From BJGN01 sp041159865 (GTDB lineage Bacteria; Bacteroidota; Bacteroidia; Chitinophagales; Saprospiraceae), in assembly GCA_041159865.1 (NCBI GenBank), contig JBEAXK010000121.1:14982-78981 (forward strand): DNA of 64,000 nucleotides, given 5' to 3'. Position numbers and translations under genes: made by a program. Each line of letters starts with the position of its first letter. The stretch's first letter is position 1. Shown here piece after piece: positions 17,170-26,256 of this stretch. The notes beneath the pieces are model-generated. The model saw only the letters and a list, made by a program, of their open reading frames with translations, was not told the origin of the DNA and ran no database searches.

Positions 17170-17208
17170 CCGGTATTGTTTTAAATCAAAATAATACCGG
17201 ATTTTTTT
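17170..17208 (+). terminator. Intrinsic terminator of rnpB
   Basis: An 8-bp stem, CCGGTATT (17170-17177) and AATACCGG (17193-17200), followed by A and seven T residues. It lies eight bases beyond the RNase P RNA 3' end. Confidence 0.85.
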
Positions 17209-17289
17209 AATGCAGAAATAATTATAAAATACATGTGAATTCTTTGTCAATAGAAATCATTAATTTTAAAAAATTAAAAGACAATTCAA

Positions 17290-17790
17290 ATGGATTATTT
17301 CTGGCTTTTCTTATCTTTTTCATGTATTATAACTGGTATCTTGGGAAGTTTACTTCCAGTATTGCCCGGCCTACCTATAAGTTGGATGGGTCTTTTAATT
17401 CTAACCTTAACAAAACCTATACATACTGATTTTCTTCTTCTTTCCGTAACTGGCATTATAGCCCTTGGAGTTGGGATTTTGGATTATTGGATACCTGCAA
17501 AAGGTACAAAATCATTTGGTGGATCAAAATACGGTGTTTGGGGAACTAATATTGGTCTCGTAATTGGACTCATTGTTCCTTTACCATTTGGTTTTATCTG
17601 GGGACCATTTTTAGGCGCTTTTGTTGGAGAATTTTGGTTTGCTGCTCGTAAAGGAAATGAAGCAATTTGGGCAGCAACGGGCTCTTTTGTTGGCTTTTTA
17701 ACATCTACCTTTTTAAAATTAGTGGTTTCTATTGTATTTTTAGGTATTTATATTACCATTGTCTGGAATAATATTTCATCCTTTTTCTAA
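17290..17790 (+). CDS. DUF456 family membrane protein
   Basis: A 166-residue, very hydrophobic protein with about five predicted membrane helices. The segments GSLLPVLPGLPISWMG, LDYWIPAKGTKSFGGSKYG and GPFLGAFVGE are typical of the DUF456 family. These are small inner-membrane proteins of unknown function with glycine-rich helix packing like glycine zippers. It stands alone after rnpB. Its 3' end overlaps the convergent dehydrogenase gene by 15 bases. Confidence 0.88.
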   Translation: MDYFWLFLSFSCIITGILGSLLPVLPGLPISWMGLLILTLTKPIHTDFLLLSVTGIIALGVGILDYWIPAKGTKSFGGSKYGVWGTNIGLVIGLIVPLPFGFIWGPFLGAFVGEFWFAARKGNEAIWAATGSFVGFLTSTFLKLVVSIVFLGIYITIVWNNISSFF

Positions 17791-18807
17791 TTCATTTACT
17801 TTAATAATTCCTTTAATAAGACTTTGATCTTTTATGGTTTCATAAAAACTTTCTGTTACTTCTTCAAATAATAGGTTATGACTCATAAAGATGGAAGGAT
17901 TTATTTTATGCTCATTCATTTTATTTATAACCTGTTGAAAATCAGATTTGGTAGCATTCCTGCTACTCATTAGTGTTGCCTCTCTTTTATGAAATTCCGG
18001 TTGGCTGATAGATAGTTCTTCTTTTTGCAATCCTATTAAAATCCATTTACCTCCATGAGCAAGGTAGTTTATCTGCTCATGCATGGCTTGTATATTTCCT
18101 GTAGCATCCATTACAATATCTGCAAAATTTCCATTGGTTAAGGTTTTAATTTTCTCAATTAAATCTAAATCATGGCCATTATAAGCATGATATATTCCTA
18201 TCTTATCTTTACAAAATTGGATTCGATGTTCATTGACGTCAATAATTATTATTTTATCAGTTTTTGATTTTGCAAAGATTAAGGCACCAAGTCCAATGGG
18301 GCCAGCGCCAAAAACAATAACCCAGTCTTGATCAGATATATCTGCTCTCCAAACACCATGATATGAAATAGAAAGAGGTTCTACCAGAGATAAATAATCT
18401 AGATTTAAACCATTACCAAGAATAATATTTGATTGAGGTACTGCAAGATATTCACTAAATCCGCCATCTACATGAACGCCCATAACTTTTAAATTTGCGC
18501 AGCAGTTCGTTTTTTCTCTCTGGCAACTATTGCATTTTCCGCAAGATAAATAGGGGAGTATAGCAACTCCATTTCCTAATAAATTTTTATTATTTGCTTT
18601 TTCTTCAACTACTATTCCAGATAGTTCATGTCCAAGTACTCTTGGATAGGAAAAAAAAGGTTGATTTCCATGAAAGGCATGGATATCTGTTCCACAAATG
18701 CCAATTCGTTTTATCTGAACTAAGATTTCTCCTTCCTTTAGAGTTGGAAAATCTACTTTCCTTTTTTCAAATTGATATGGATTTAATAAAATGATTTGGT
18801 TCATCAT
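17776..18807 (-). CDS. Zinc-dependent medium-chain alcohol/polyol dehydrogenase
   Basis: A 343-residue MDR-family enzyme that should oxidise an alcohol or sugar alcohol with NAD(P)+. Catalytic zinc region: GICGTDIHAFHGN and GHELSGIVVE. Structural zinc site: CGKCNSCQREKTNCC. Cofactor Rossmann motif: GAGPIGLGALIFAK. It resembles sorbitol dehydrogenase, threonine dehydrogenase and L-galactonate or mannonate oxidoreductases, and the substrate cannot be fixed from sequence. The second ATG (18804) is an equally possible start. The gene sits immediately downstream of the GH5 gene (11-base gap, same strand), so a sugar-related role is a reasonable inference. Confidence 0.85.
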   Translation of the reverse strand: MMNQIILLNPYQFEKRKVDFPTLKEGEILVQIKRIGICGTDIHAFHGNQPFFSYPRVLGHELSGIVVEEKANNKNLLGNGVAILPYLSCGKCNSCQREKTNCCANLKVMGVHVDGGFSEYLAVPQSNIILGNGLNLDYLSLVEPLSISYHGVWRADISDQDWVIVFGAGPIGLGALIFAKSKTDKIIIIDVNEHRIQFCKDKIGIYHAYNGHDLDLIEKIKTLTNGNFADIVMDATGNIQAMHEQINYLAHGGKWILIGLQKEELSISQPEFHKREATLMSSRNATKSDFQQVINKMNEHKINPSIFMSHNLLFEEVTESFYETIKDQSLIKGIIKVNELEKG

Positions 18808-18818
18808 GATGCAATCAT

Positions 18819-20741
18819 TTATTTTAAAATTATAAGCTTTTTACTGGTTTGATTACCATTTAGAGAAAAAATAACTAGTATATAACTTCCATTTTCTAAA
18901 TCATCTATGCTAACAGAAGCTTCTTTTTCAATCATACCTGATTTTTTTTCAACACCTAAAATATCCAATATTTTATATTGCAAATCCTTTTCATTTGATT
19001 CAATATAAATGTATAATTCATTAAATGCAGGATTAGGAAAAAAAGTAAATGACGGTTTATTCCAGATGTTTGTATTAAATGAGGGAGTAGCTGTTTTAAG
19101 TCTGACCTCATCAAAATATAAAATGCCTGTTTGAAGGTCATTGGATTCAGCAACAATTTCAAAACGATCAATGGATTTCCAATCAAATTTTCCTAAGGGT
19201 TGATGCCATGCATTTTCATCCCATGAACCCTGTTCTATAAATCTGGATAAAGGTATTTGAACCAATTGCCATGAATTATCCCATTTTACCATTTTTTCAT
19301 CTAATCTGTACGTTATTCTCCATGGACGATCATCATTTTCTGTTTTGGTATCTAAAAATCGGACATCAATACTTTTTCCAGTTATATTACCACGTAGGTA
19401 AAACGATAACAAATAATTTTGTTGAAGCATCTTGCTTAAGTCACCTTCTGGAGAGAATTTCCAGCCGATAATATCATATTGTTTTGGGTTTTTCCATTCA
19501 ATGGCATGAATACCAGCTAATGGTTGAACGTCATAATAATAGTTTATTTTGCCTGAGCCATAACTGCTTTCCCTTAAATCGCTGGCAAGAAAATCCTGAT
19601 AAAGCCATTTTTCAGACTCTAATGGTTTTTTTTCATAAATAGATTGAGGAGGAACATTGAAGCCTAATGAACGAAGTAAAGATATATTTAGATGATGATT
19701 AAAAAGTCCCGCACTTCCTGGTTCAAACAGGCCAAAGCTTCCGTGATAATCCCATATTGTCCAAGGAATTTGCATATTTTCTAATTCTTTCCGTACCATT
19801 TCATACCATCTTACTCTATCTATATTATTTGAGCCATTACTATTAACGCCAAATTCTCCGCAAAAAACCCGAACATTCCTTTCTTTGGCAAATTTTGTCA
19901 CAATAGCTAATTGTTCTTTAATAAAATTAATATTTCCTACCTGATAATAATTCTTAAAGCTACTTTCAACCCAGGTTCCTTTAAGTATTTCTGGGAATAA
20001 AGGCATGGTATTTAAGACAAAAGGGAAAGGTATGTTTTTAAGAGTTGACATTGATGGCGTTGTCCAACTTGCACCCTGATGTGTAAAAAGAAAGGGTTCA
20101 TAAAAATGAAAGGTATAGATTAAATTATTGTCCTCATAAATGGGCAATTCTTTCAAATTCTGATAGTTATTCCAATTAGCAGGACCTACTATGATGGTAT
20201 GCTTCTGATCCGTTTTTCTGATAGCGTTTATAACATTTTGCTGAATCTTATTCCAGGAATTATCCGAAATTCCATTGGGTTCATTCAATATCTCGTAATA
20301 GATATTTTTATAGGCTGATTGGTATCGGGTAGCTATTTGTGGCCAGATTTTCAATAATGGAATTTCAATGCCAACAGGAGTTGTGCCAGAAGGGTCAAAT
20401 GTATGATTGTCAATAATAATATGTAAACCCAATTCTTCACACCAGTTTATAATTTTATCCAAAAAAAGAAATAGTAAGGGATTCACTGTGTAATCGGGAG
20501 CACCACTCGTTTGAGTGTGAAGATGAATTGGAAGTCGAATGATATTTGCTCCTAATTGTTTAATTTGTTCAAAATCTGTTTTCGAATATTTATTAAATTG
20601 AATTTGATTCACTTCATTAACCTGAAACCAATTGGTCAGATTAATACCTCGGTTAAATGGCAATGACGTTTGTGTTAATAAAGTTAAATGGCTCATGCAC
20701 AGAAAAATGAAAAGGATTATCAATTTATATTTGTACAGCAT
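18819..20741 (-). CDS. Secreted GH5 cellulase-family glycoside hydrolase with T9SS sorting domain
   Basis: With the ATG at 20741 the protein has 640 residues and a normal signal peptide; a longer start (20795) adds 18 polar residues before it. Residues about 25-360 form a GH5 TIM barrel: RGINLTNWF, LGANIIRLPIH, acid/base Glu in YEILNEPNG (about 152) and nucleophile Glu in FCGEFGVN (about 293). Residues about 400-560 look like a CBM11-type jelly-roll carbohydrate-binding module (RPWRITYRLDE, LYFDEVRLKT). The last roughly 75 residues (FFPNPAFNELYIYIES to KLIILK) are a T9SS type A sorting domain, so it should be exported by the T9SS and anchored or released at the surface. Beta-glucan or mannan are likely substrates. 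Confidence 0.92.
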   Translation of the reverse strand: MLYKYKLIILFIFLCMSHLTLLTQTSLPFNRGINLTNWFQVNEVNQIQFNKYSKTDFEQIKQLGANIIRLPIHLHTQTSGAPDYTVNPLLFLFLDKIINWCEELGLHIIIDNHTFDPSGTTPVGIEIPLLKIWPQIATRYQSAYKNIYYEILNEPNGISDNSWNKIQQNVINAIRKTDQKHTIIVGPANWNNYQNLKELPIYEDNNLIYTFHFYEPFLFTHQGASWTTPSMSTLKNIPFPFVLNTMPLFPEILKGTWVESSFKNYYQVGNINFIKEQLAIVTKFAKERNVRVFCGEFGVNSNGSNNIDRVRWYEMVRKELENMQIPWTIWDYHGSFGLFEPGSAGLFNHHLNISLLRSLGFNVPPQSIYEKKPLESEKWLYQDFLASDLRESSYGSGKINYYYDVQPLAGIHAIEWKNPKQYDIIGWKFSPEGDLSKMLQQNYLLSFYLRGNITGKSIDVRFLDTKTENDDRPWRITYRLDEKMVKWDNSWQLVQIPLSRFIEQGSWDENAWHQPLGKFDWKSIDRFEIVAESNDLQTGILYFDEVRLKTATPSFNTNIWNKPSFTFFPNPAFNELYIYIESNEKDLQYKILDILGVEKKSGMIEKEASVSIDDLENGSYILVIFSLNGNQTSKKLIILK

Positions 20742-20856
20742 GCTTTTTAAGGGAAAAGCTAAGAAATATTTTTTACTCTTTTCCTCTATTTGCAAGATAA
20801 AGCTGATTATTTTATTTAAATTAGACTTTATTATTTTGAACTATTAATCTTAAGGC

Positions 20857-22815
20857 ATGAAAAAAAGGATTTTGTTTTTCCTTGTGTTGCTCCTCCCTTT
20901 TAGTTTATTTTCCCAGCTTAAATTGGCCTCCGTTTTTGGAGATCACATGATTTTACAAAGGAATAAACCTATAGTTATATGGGGTTTTAATACCCCAAAT
21001 ACCTTGGTAAAAATTCGTTTTGCGATGGAGGAAAAAGAGACTATTACCCTTGCAAATGGTCGTTGGGAGATTTTACTGCCTGCGAAAGATGTGGGTGCAC
21101 CCTTTTCGATGGTAGTATGGGATGAAGATGAAAAATTTGAGGTTAAGGACATATTGATGGGGGAAGTCTGGCTTTGTTCCGGACAGTCTAATATGGAATG
21201 GAAATTAGAAAGATCTTTAAATGGTGCGGACGAAATTAAGTCGGCCAATAATCCAAATATCAGACATATAGAAATTCCTAAAGTCTTGTCTTTTACTCCT
21301 AATTCAGATTTTGTATCAAAGGGATGGAAATTAGCAAATGCTGAAGAGGCTGGCAAATTTACCGCAGTTGGATACTATTTTGCAAAAAAATTAGAGGCTG
21401 ATTTAAAGGTTCCAATTGGTTTAATCCATTCATCTTGGGGTGGCACGCATGTTGAAACCTGGCTAAGTAAATCAGGAATGCTTGAATCATCCCTTTTTAA
21501 AAATTATGCACATGAAATGCCTGAGAGCTGGCAGGAAGATTCCATTTTTTGGGAAATAAAAACGATTACCCTTTTTCATGGAAATCCAGACTTTAATATA
21601 AATGGTATTGATTATAAATCTTTCCTGGCTCCTGAATTTAACGCTGAAAACTGGATGTCGAAAGATCCTACGGGGCAATGGGATTGGAAAGGTATTTCTT
21701 CATTTAGAGGGAATGCTTATATTTTTAGAAAAATTAATATAGAAAAATCACAGATTAATCAGTTAGCTACATTTCGATTTGGACGAAATAGGAGCGTTTT
21801 TAAACTTTATGTCAATGGAAAGCTTGTTCAGCACAGCTTTTTTGGAGATAATATCCAATTTTTAATCCCGCCTAACACCTTTAAAGAGGGTGAAAATTCA
21901 TTGCTGATTCATTTTGGAGAAAATAATAGTGTAACGAAAGGATATATGGGGTTTGATGGTGCCAAACAAGATTTTAGTTTAGATTTTTCAACTACAAAAA
22001 TTCCTTTGATGGATAAAGAATGGAAAATTCATCCTGATTGGTCTGCTAAAAGAAGGTATGAAAAATGGATGAATAACCAAGGAACTCTTTGTTATAATGG
22101 CATGATTTCTCCAATTGTTGGCTTTCCAATAGCTGGTGTTATATGGTATCAAGGAGAATCAAATGCAGGCAGGGCAACCGAATATGCAACTTCCTTTCCT
22201 TTAATGATTCAAGACTGGAGAAATAAATGGAAAGATGAATTTCCATTTATTTTCGCACAATTATCAAGTTATGGGCCTTTTAATGATAGTAATACAGGTT
22301 CATCCTGGGCGGAATTGAGAGAAGCTCAATTAAAATCATTAAATCTGCCTAAAACGGGTATGGCTGTTATAACGGATATAGGAGACCCCAATGATATCCA
22401 TCCATTAAATAAAAAAGATGTTGGAATTCGAATGGCTTTATCAGCAGAAAAGATAGCCTACAATAAAAATGTTGTGTCAAGTGGACCTGTTTATAGTCAA
22501 ATGGTTGTTGTAAAAAATAAGGCTATATTAAGCTTTAATCTAATGGGCTCAGGTTTGGTCGCTAAAGATAAATATGGTTATTTAAGAGGTTTTGAAATTT
22601 CGGGCGAAGATGGTATTTTTTATTTTGCAAAAGCAAATATCATAGGGGATAAGGTAGAAGTATATCACCCCAAAGTGGTTATACCTAAAATGGTTCGTTA
22701 TGGATGGTCTGACTCACCAATCGATGCAAATCTTTTTAACACAGAAGGGTTGCCAGCTTCTCCTTTTAGAACAGATAATCTTCCTGGTAAAACTGCTAAT
22801 TCTCGTTTTTATTAA
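20857..22815 (+). CDS. SGNH-family sialate O-acetylesterase-like protein
   Basis: A 652-residue secreted protein with a signal peptide (MKKRILFFLVLLLPFSLFSQ). It has SGNH block I GQSNMEW (about 109), the WYQGESNAG segment (about 430) and the late Asp-His pair in DIGDPNDIHP (about 510-515). A beta-rich insertion of about 170 residues (about 225-400, with FRKINIEKSQ) resembles the sugar-binding jelly-roll found in this family. It should remove acetyl groups from sialic acid or plant polysaccharide. It is divergent from the GH5 gene across 115 bases and is followed 17 bases later by a ThuA gene, forming a small carbohydrate locus. Confidence 0.88.
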   Translation: MKKRILFFLVLLLPFSLFSQLKLASVFGDHMILQRNKPIVIWGFNTPNTLVKIRFAMEEKETITLANGRWEILLPAKDVGAPFSMVVWDEDEKFEVKDILMGEVWLCSGQSNMEWKLERSLNGADEIKSANNPNIRHIEIPKVLSFTPNSDFVSKGWKLANAEEAGKFTAVGYYFAKKLEADLKVPIGLIHSSWGGTHVETWLSKSGMLESSLFKNYAHEMPESWQEDSIFWEIKTITLFHGNPDFNINGIDYKSFLAPEFNAENWMSKDPTGQWDWKGISSFRGNAYIFRKINIEKSQINQLATFRFGRNRSVFKLYVNGKLVQHSFFGDNIQFLIPPNTFKEGENSLLIHFGENNSVTKGYMGFDGAKQDFSLDFSTTKIPLMDKEWKIHPDWSAKRRYEKWMNNQGTLCYNGMISPIVGFPIAGVIWYQGESNAGRATEYATSFPLMIQDWRNKWKDEFPFIFAQLSSYGPFNDSNTGSSWAELREAQLKSLNLPKTGMAVITDIGDPNDIHPLNKKDVGIRMALSAEKIAYNKNVVSSGPVYSQMVVVKNKAILSFNLMGSGLVAKDKYGYLRGFEISGEDGIFYFAKANIIGDKVEVYHPKVVIPKMVRYGWSDSPIDANLFNTEGLPASPFRTDNLPGKTANSRFY

Positions 22816-22832
22816 TTTGAAAAAAGGTTTTT

Positions 22833-23738
22833 ATGAAAAATAAGATGAACATTACTCTTTTCTTTTTGATTTTGATAAGTTCCATTTTGCCTGTAACTGC
22901 AAAAACAATAATGGCTCCACCAAAATGGAAAGTACTTATCATTGATGGACAAAATAATCATAAATGGGCCTTGACAACTCCTATTATGAAAGGTTATCTT
23001 GAGGAAACGGGACTTTTTATGGTAGATGTTTTAACCTCACCTGCGAAAGAAGAATTAATGGATGCTTTTTTACCTTCATTTAAAGGTTATGATGTTATTC
23101 TTTCAAACTATAATGGTAAAGCGTGGCCTAGAGAAACAGAACTGGCTTTAGAGAAATTTGTAACTAAGGGTGGGGGATTGGTTATTATCCATGCAGCAGA
23201 TAATTCATTTCCCTATTGGAAAGCATATAATGAAATGATTGGTTTAGGTGGCTGGGAAAAAAGAACGGAAAAGGACGGTCCTTATGTCTATTATAATGAT
23301 AAAAATGAATTAATTAGAGACACAACCCCTGGTCCTGGAGGGCATCATGGACTTCAACATGAATTCGTAATTAAAACAAGAATGGCAGATCACCCCATTA
23401 TGAAGGATATTCCTTTAGAATGGTTACATACAAAAGATGAATTATATGATCTAATGAGAGGGCCAGCCATAAATATGAATATTTTGGCTACTGCATTTAG
23501 CTCAAAGGAACAAAAAGGTACGGGCAGGCATGAACCTAGTGTTCTAACTTTAAATTATGGTAAGGGGAAAATCTTTCATAACATGATGGGTCATGATACC
23601 TACTCTATGCATTGTGTTGGATTTATAACCCTTCTTCAAAGAGGTACAGAATGGGTAGCCTCGGGGAAAGTTTCTCAGAAAATACCTGCTGATTTTCCAA
23701 CAAAAGAAAAAAGTTCAAGTAGGGAAGCAAATAAGTAA
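22833..23738 (+). CDS. Secreted ThuA domain protein
   Basis: A 301-residue exported protein. After a signal peptide ending near ILPVTAKT, almost the whole chain is a ThuA domain: KWKVLIIDGQNNHKWALTTP, LSNYNGKAWPRETELALEKF, GGGLVIIHAADNSFPYW and FHNMMGHDTYSM. The fold is related to class I glutamine amidotransferases but the catalytic role in this family is not established. It lies 17 bases downstream of the sialate esterase gene and is probably in the same transcript. A second ThuA domain occurs in the partial protein at the left edge. Confidence 0.88.
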   Translation: MKNKMNITLFFLILISSILPVTAKTIMAPPKWKVLIIDGQNNHKWALTTPIMKGYLEETGLFMVDVLTSPAKEELMDAFLPSFKGYDVILSNYNGKAWPRETELALEKFVTKGGGLVIIHAADNSFPYWKAYNEMIGLGGWEKRTEKDGPYVYYNDKNELIRDTTPGPGGHHGLQHEFVIKTRMADHPIMKDIPLEWLHTKDELYDLMRGPAINMNILATAFSSKEQKGTGRHEPSVLTLNYGKGKIFHNMMGHDTYSMHCVGFITLLQRGTEWVASGKVSQKIPADFPTKEKSSSREANK

Positions 23739-23750
23739 CAGCGTTTTAAC

Positions 23751-24335
23751 TTATATATTCCGACTTATTTTACAAGGATTGCCAAAAGCAAGTACATTGT
23801 CTGGTAAATTTTTAGTTACCACACTACCAGCTCCTATGCATACGTTATGGCCAATAGAAATGCCAGGAAGTATAACTGTGTTACCTCCTATCCAAACATT
23901 ATCTCCTAGGGTAATTGGTTTTGAATAGGTTTTGTAACTGACTTTTATTTTTCCATCCAGTGTTTTTTCTTCTATTCTTTCTTTTGAAGAAAGAGGATGA
24001 CTGGCGGTCAATAACTGAACATTGGGTCCAATCAGTCCATTTTTGCCAATTTTTATAATATTGTTATCTAGAAACATAGCATTGACATTAATAAATGTAC
24101 CTTCTCCTATAAAAATATGTTCACCATAATCACAATAAAAGGGAGTTTCAATCCACACATTTTCTCCTAAATTACCCAGAAGCTTAGAAAAAAGATCTAA
24201 TTTTTCAGTTAAATCAATTTGTGGATAGCCATTAATTTTAGCCATTAAATTTCTGGCAATATGATATCTTTCGATTAGTTGAGGGTCTCTGGAGTTATAA
24301 AATTTTCCAGAAAGCATCTTCTCTTTCTCTGTCAT
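23751..24335 (-). CDS. Sugar O-acetyltransferase (Maa/LacA type)
   Basis: A 194-residue left-handed beta-helix acetyltransferase that uses acetyl-CoA. N-terminal Maa domain: MTEKEKMLSGKFYNSRDPQL. Hexapeptide repeats: YCDYGEHIFIGEGTFIN, IGKNGLIGPNVQLLTASHP (with the catalytic His) and LGDNVWIGGNTVILPGISIG. Length and motifs match maltose/galactoside O-acetyltransferases. It starts four bases beyond the stop of the oxidoreductase upstream, so the two are one transcription unit. The acceptor sugar is unknown. Confidence 0.92.
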   Translation of the reverse strand: MTEKEKMLSGKFYNSRDPQLIERYHIARNLMAKINGYPQIDLTEKLDLFSKLLGNLGENVWIETPFYCDYGEHIFIGEGTFINVNAMFLDNNIIKIGKNGLIGPNVQLLTASHPLSSKERIEEKTLDGKIKVSYKTYSKPITLGDNVWIGGNTVILPGISIGHNVCIGAGSVVTKNLPDNVLAFGNPCKISRNI

Positions 24336-24339
24336 AAAG

Positions 24340-25347
24340 CTATTTATTTTTAATTGCAGAAAGTATATTTATTTGATCAAGTAAGGTAGATTCATGAATT
24401 ATATAAGGCTTATTTTCCAAAATCGAAGAAGCAATATGGTCAAATAAAATATTCCAGTTGCCGGTCTTTGTTTCAATTTCGCCCCTAAACTTGTAGGAAC
24501 CATTATCAACATTCAAAATTCCACTATATTTTTTATCCTCAATGCCAAAAGGATACATACCAGGTAAAAGTCCTGACTTTAAGTGATCCTCTTGTGGATC
24601 AATTCCGTATTTTATGAAGGAGCCATTTTCACCATGTATAATATATCTAGGGGTTTCTTCCCGAACAAACATATTAGAAGATAGGAATACTTGTTTTCTT
24701 TGGTAATCAAGATGTAAATCGAATGCATCGTCTATAATGGAACCTTTTCTCTGAATATAGGTCTTCCCCCAAAAATCAACCGGAGTACCAAATAAAGAAA
24801 GTGCCTGATCTAAAATGTGAGGGCCTAAACCATATAATATACCACTTGAGGGAGTTATTTGCTCTTTCCATTTTTTAGGACTTAGCAGGGTTGAAAGTCT
24901 ATTATAATGTGCTTCATATCTTATGATTTCCCCTAATACACCACTATTTATTATGGTAGAAACAGTTTGAAAATCACTGTCAAACCGCCTGTTTTGGAAA
25001 ACAAATATTTTTTTATTTACATTTTTAGCCAGGTTAAATAGTATTTGTGCCTCTTCGGGGGTAGAGGTAAATGGTTTCTCAACTAAAATATGTTTTCCTG
25101 ACTCCAAAGCCATTTTTGAATAGGTAAAATGCGTTTCATCAGGCGTCGTTATACTCACTAAATCTATTTCTGAATCTTCAAGGGCTTCCTCAAAGGTTAA
25201 AGTATGTATACAGTCTGGAAATTTGCTTCGAGGATTTTGATTTTTTGTAACAATTCTTTTAATATTAAATTGTGGATTGTAATCAAAAAATGGAGCTTGT
25301 AAAGTTTGCCCAGATAAACCATAACCGATAATAGCAACTTGAATCAT
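24340..25347 (-). CDS. Gfo/Idh/MocA family oxidoreductase
   Basis: A 335-residue NAD(P)-dependent dehydrogenase acting on a sugar, inositol or related cyclitol. N-terminal Rossmann domain with IIGYGLSGQTLQAPFF and the EKPFTSTPEEA signature containing the catalytic Lys; SGILYGLGPHILDQALSLFG supplies the expected His region. It resembles YdgJ/scyllo-inositol dehydrogenase-type members. No signal peptide, so it is cytoplasmic. It precedes the O-acetyltransferase with a four-base gap. Confidence 0.9.
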   Translation of the reverse strand: MIQVAIIGYGLSGQTLQAPFFDYNPQFNIKRIVTKNQNPRSKFPDCIHTLTFEEALEDSEIDLVSITTPDETHFTYSKMALESGKHILVEKPFTSTPEEAQILFNLAKNVNKKIFVFQNRRFDSDFQTVSTIINSGVLGEIIRYEAHYNRLSTLLSPKKWKEQITPSSGILYGLGPHILDQALSLFGTPVDFWGKTYIQRKGSIIDDAFDLHLDYQRKQVFLSSNMFVREETPRYIIHGENGSFIKYGIDPQEDHLKSGLLPGMYPFGIEDKKYSGILNVDNGSYKFRGEIETKTGNWNILFDHIASSILENKPYIIHESTLLDQINILSAIKNK

Positions 25348-25418
25348 AAAAAGTTAATTTAGGAATGAAAGTTAATAATAATCCGTATTTTAGTAAAGTA
25401 ATCTTTAAATCATATTTT

Positions 25419-26159
25419 ATGAAAAAAACAAGGAATAAATTCAATGTCTGTGTTAGTATTTTATTGATTTTACTTTTACCCTTAGTTGCGGTTTGTCAAT
25501 CGTTCAAGGGCGTTTTTGAAGAAGTGGTGAAATCAGATGCCTCTACTTCAACAAATAGAATATTGTTGGATGATGATTATTTTGTGTGGACGGCCTTTAC
25601 CTCAAATCCGGCGAGTTTCACCCATACAATGGGAGGATATATATCTACCGTCGGAAATAAATTTCAGGTAAAATTAGAATTTAATTCTATTATAGATAAA
25701 GATTCAATCAAAGTTTTAAATGGTACTATTACATTATATGAAAATAAATTGGATATTACCATTGATAAATTTAAGACTATCCATCTTTTAAAAGTTGAGC
25801 CTAAGAAGCAAGAATTGGAGGGGAAATTTTTAATGGCAGGAAGGGTTACTGATCAAGGTGAAAGCAGAAGAAGACTGGACGTACCTCGTAAAACCATGAA
25901 ATTTTTAATCGATGACCATTTTCAGTGGATTGCATTCAACACGGAAACGTTTGAATTTAGCGGAACTGGAGGTGGGACTTATATAGCGGATAAATCTGGA
26001 GCATACATTGAAAAAATTGAATTTTTCTCTAAAAATTCAACTCGGGTAGGAGCAATACTTCCTTTCTCATACAATCTTAAAGATAAAGATTGGTTCCACC
26101 AGGGTAAATCGAGTGCTGGCGAACCTATGCATGAAATTTGGTCTAGACGTATCCCTTAG
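25419..26159 (+). CDS. Secreted protein of unknown function with two homologous halves
   Basis: The ATG at 25419 gives 246 residues and a signal peptide (MKKTRNKFNVCVSILLILLLPLVAVCQ); an upstream ATG at 25365 adds 18 residues and hides it. The mature chain is an internal duplication: LLDDDYFVWTAF..THTMGGYIS in the first half matches FLIDDHFQWIAF..SGTGGGTYIA in the second, each followed by a K-(I/L)-E-F strand. The second half with its GTGGGTY motif is like many uncharacterised 'membrane or secreted' proteins of Bacteroidota, and the fold is probably a small beta-barrel of the lipocalin type. No catalytic motif is evident. It stands alone and convergent with porV. Confidence 0.75.
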   Translation: MKKTRNKFNVCVSILLILLLPLVAVCQSFKGVFEEVVKSDASTSTNRILLDDDYFVWTAFTSNPASFTHTMGGYISTVGNKFQVKLEFNSIIDKDSIKVLNGTITLYENKLDITIDKFKTIHLLKVEPKKQELEGKFLMAGRVTDQGESRRRLDVPRKTMKFLIDDHFQWIAFNTETFEFSGTGGGTYIADKSGAYIEKIEFFSKNSTRVGAILPFSYNLKDKDWFHQGKSSAGEPMHEIWSRRIP

Positions 26160-26256
26160 GTAACTTTTATCTGAAGTGCTTAAATAAAAAGCCAATTGCC
26201 CGGTAAATTATATCCAAATTATTTGCCTTTTTATGCATTTATTTTTCCAGCGGTCT

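Noticed and set aside
26160..26256. Possible terminator with AAAAAG and CTTTTT arms between two convergent genes
   Set aside because: The arms mismatch after six bases and the loop is long, so the hairpin is weak.
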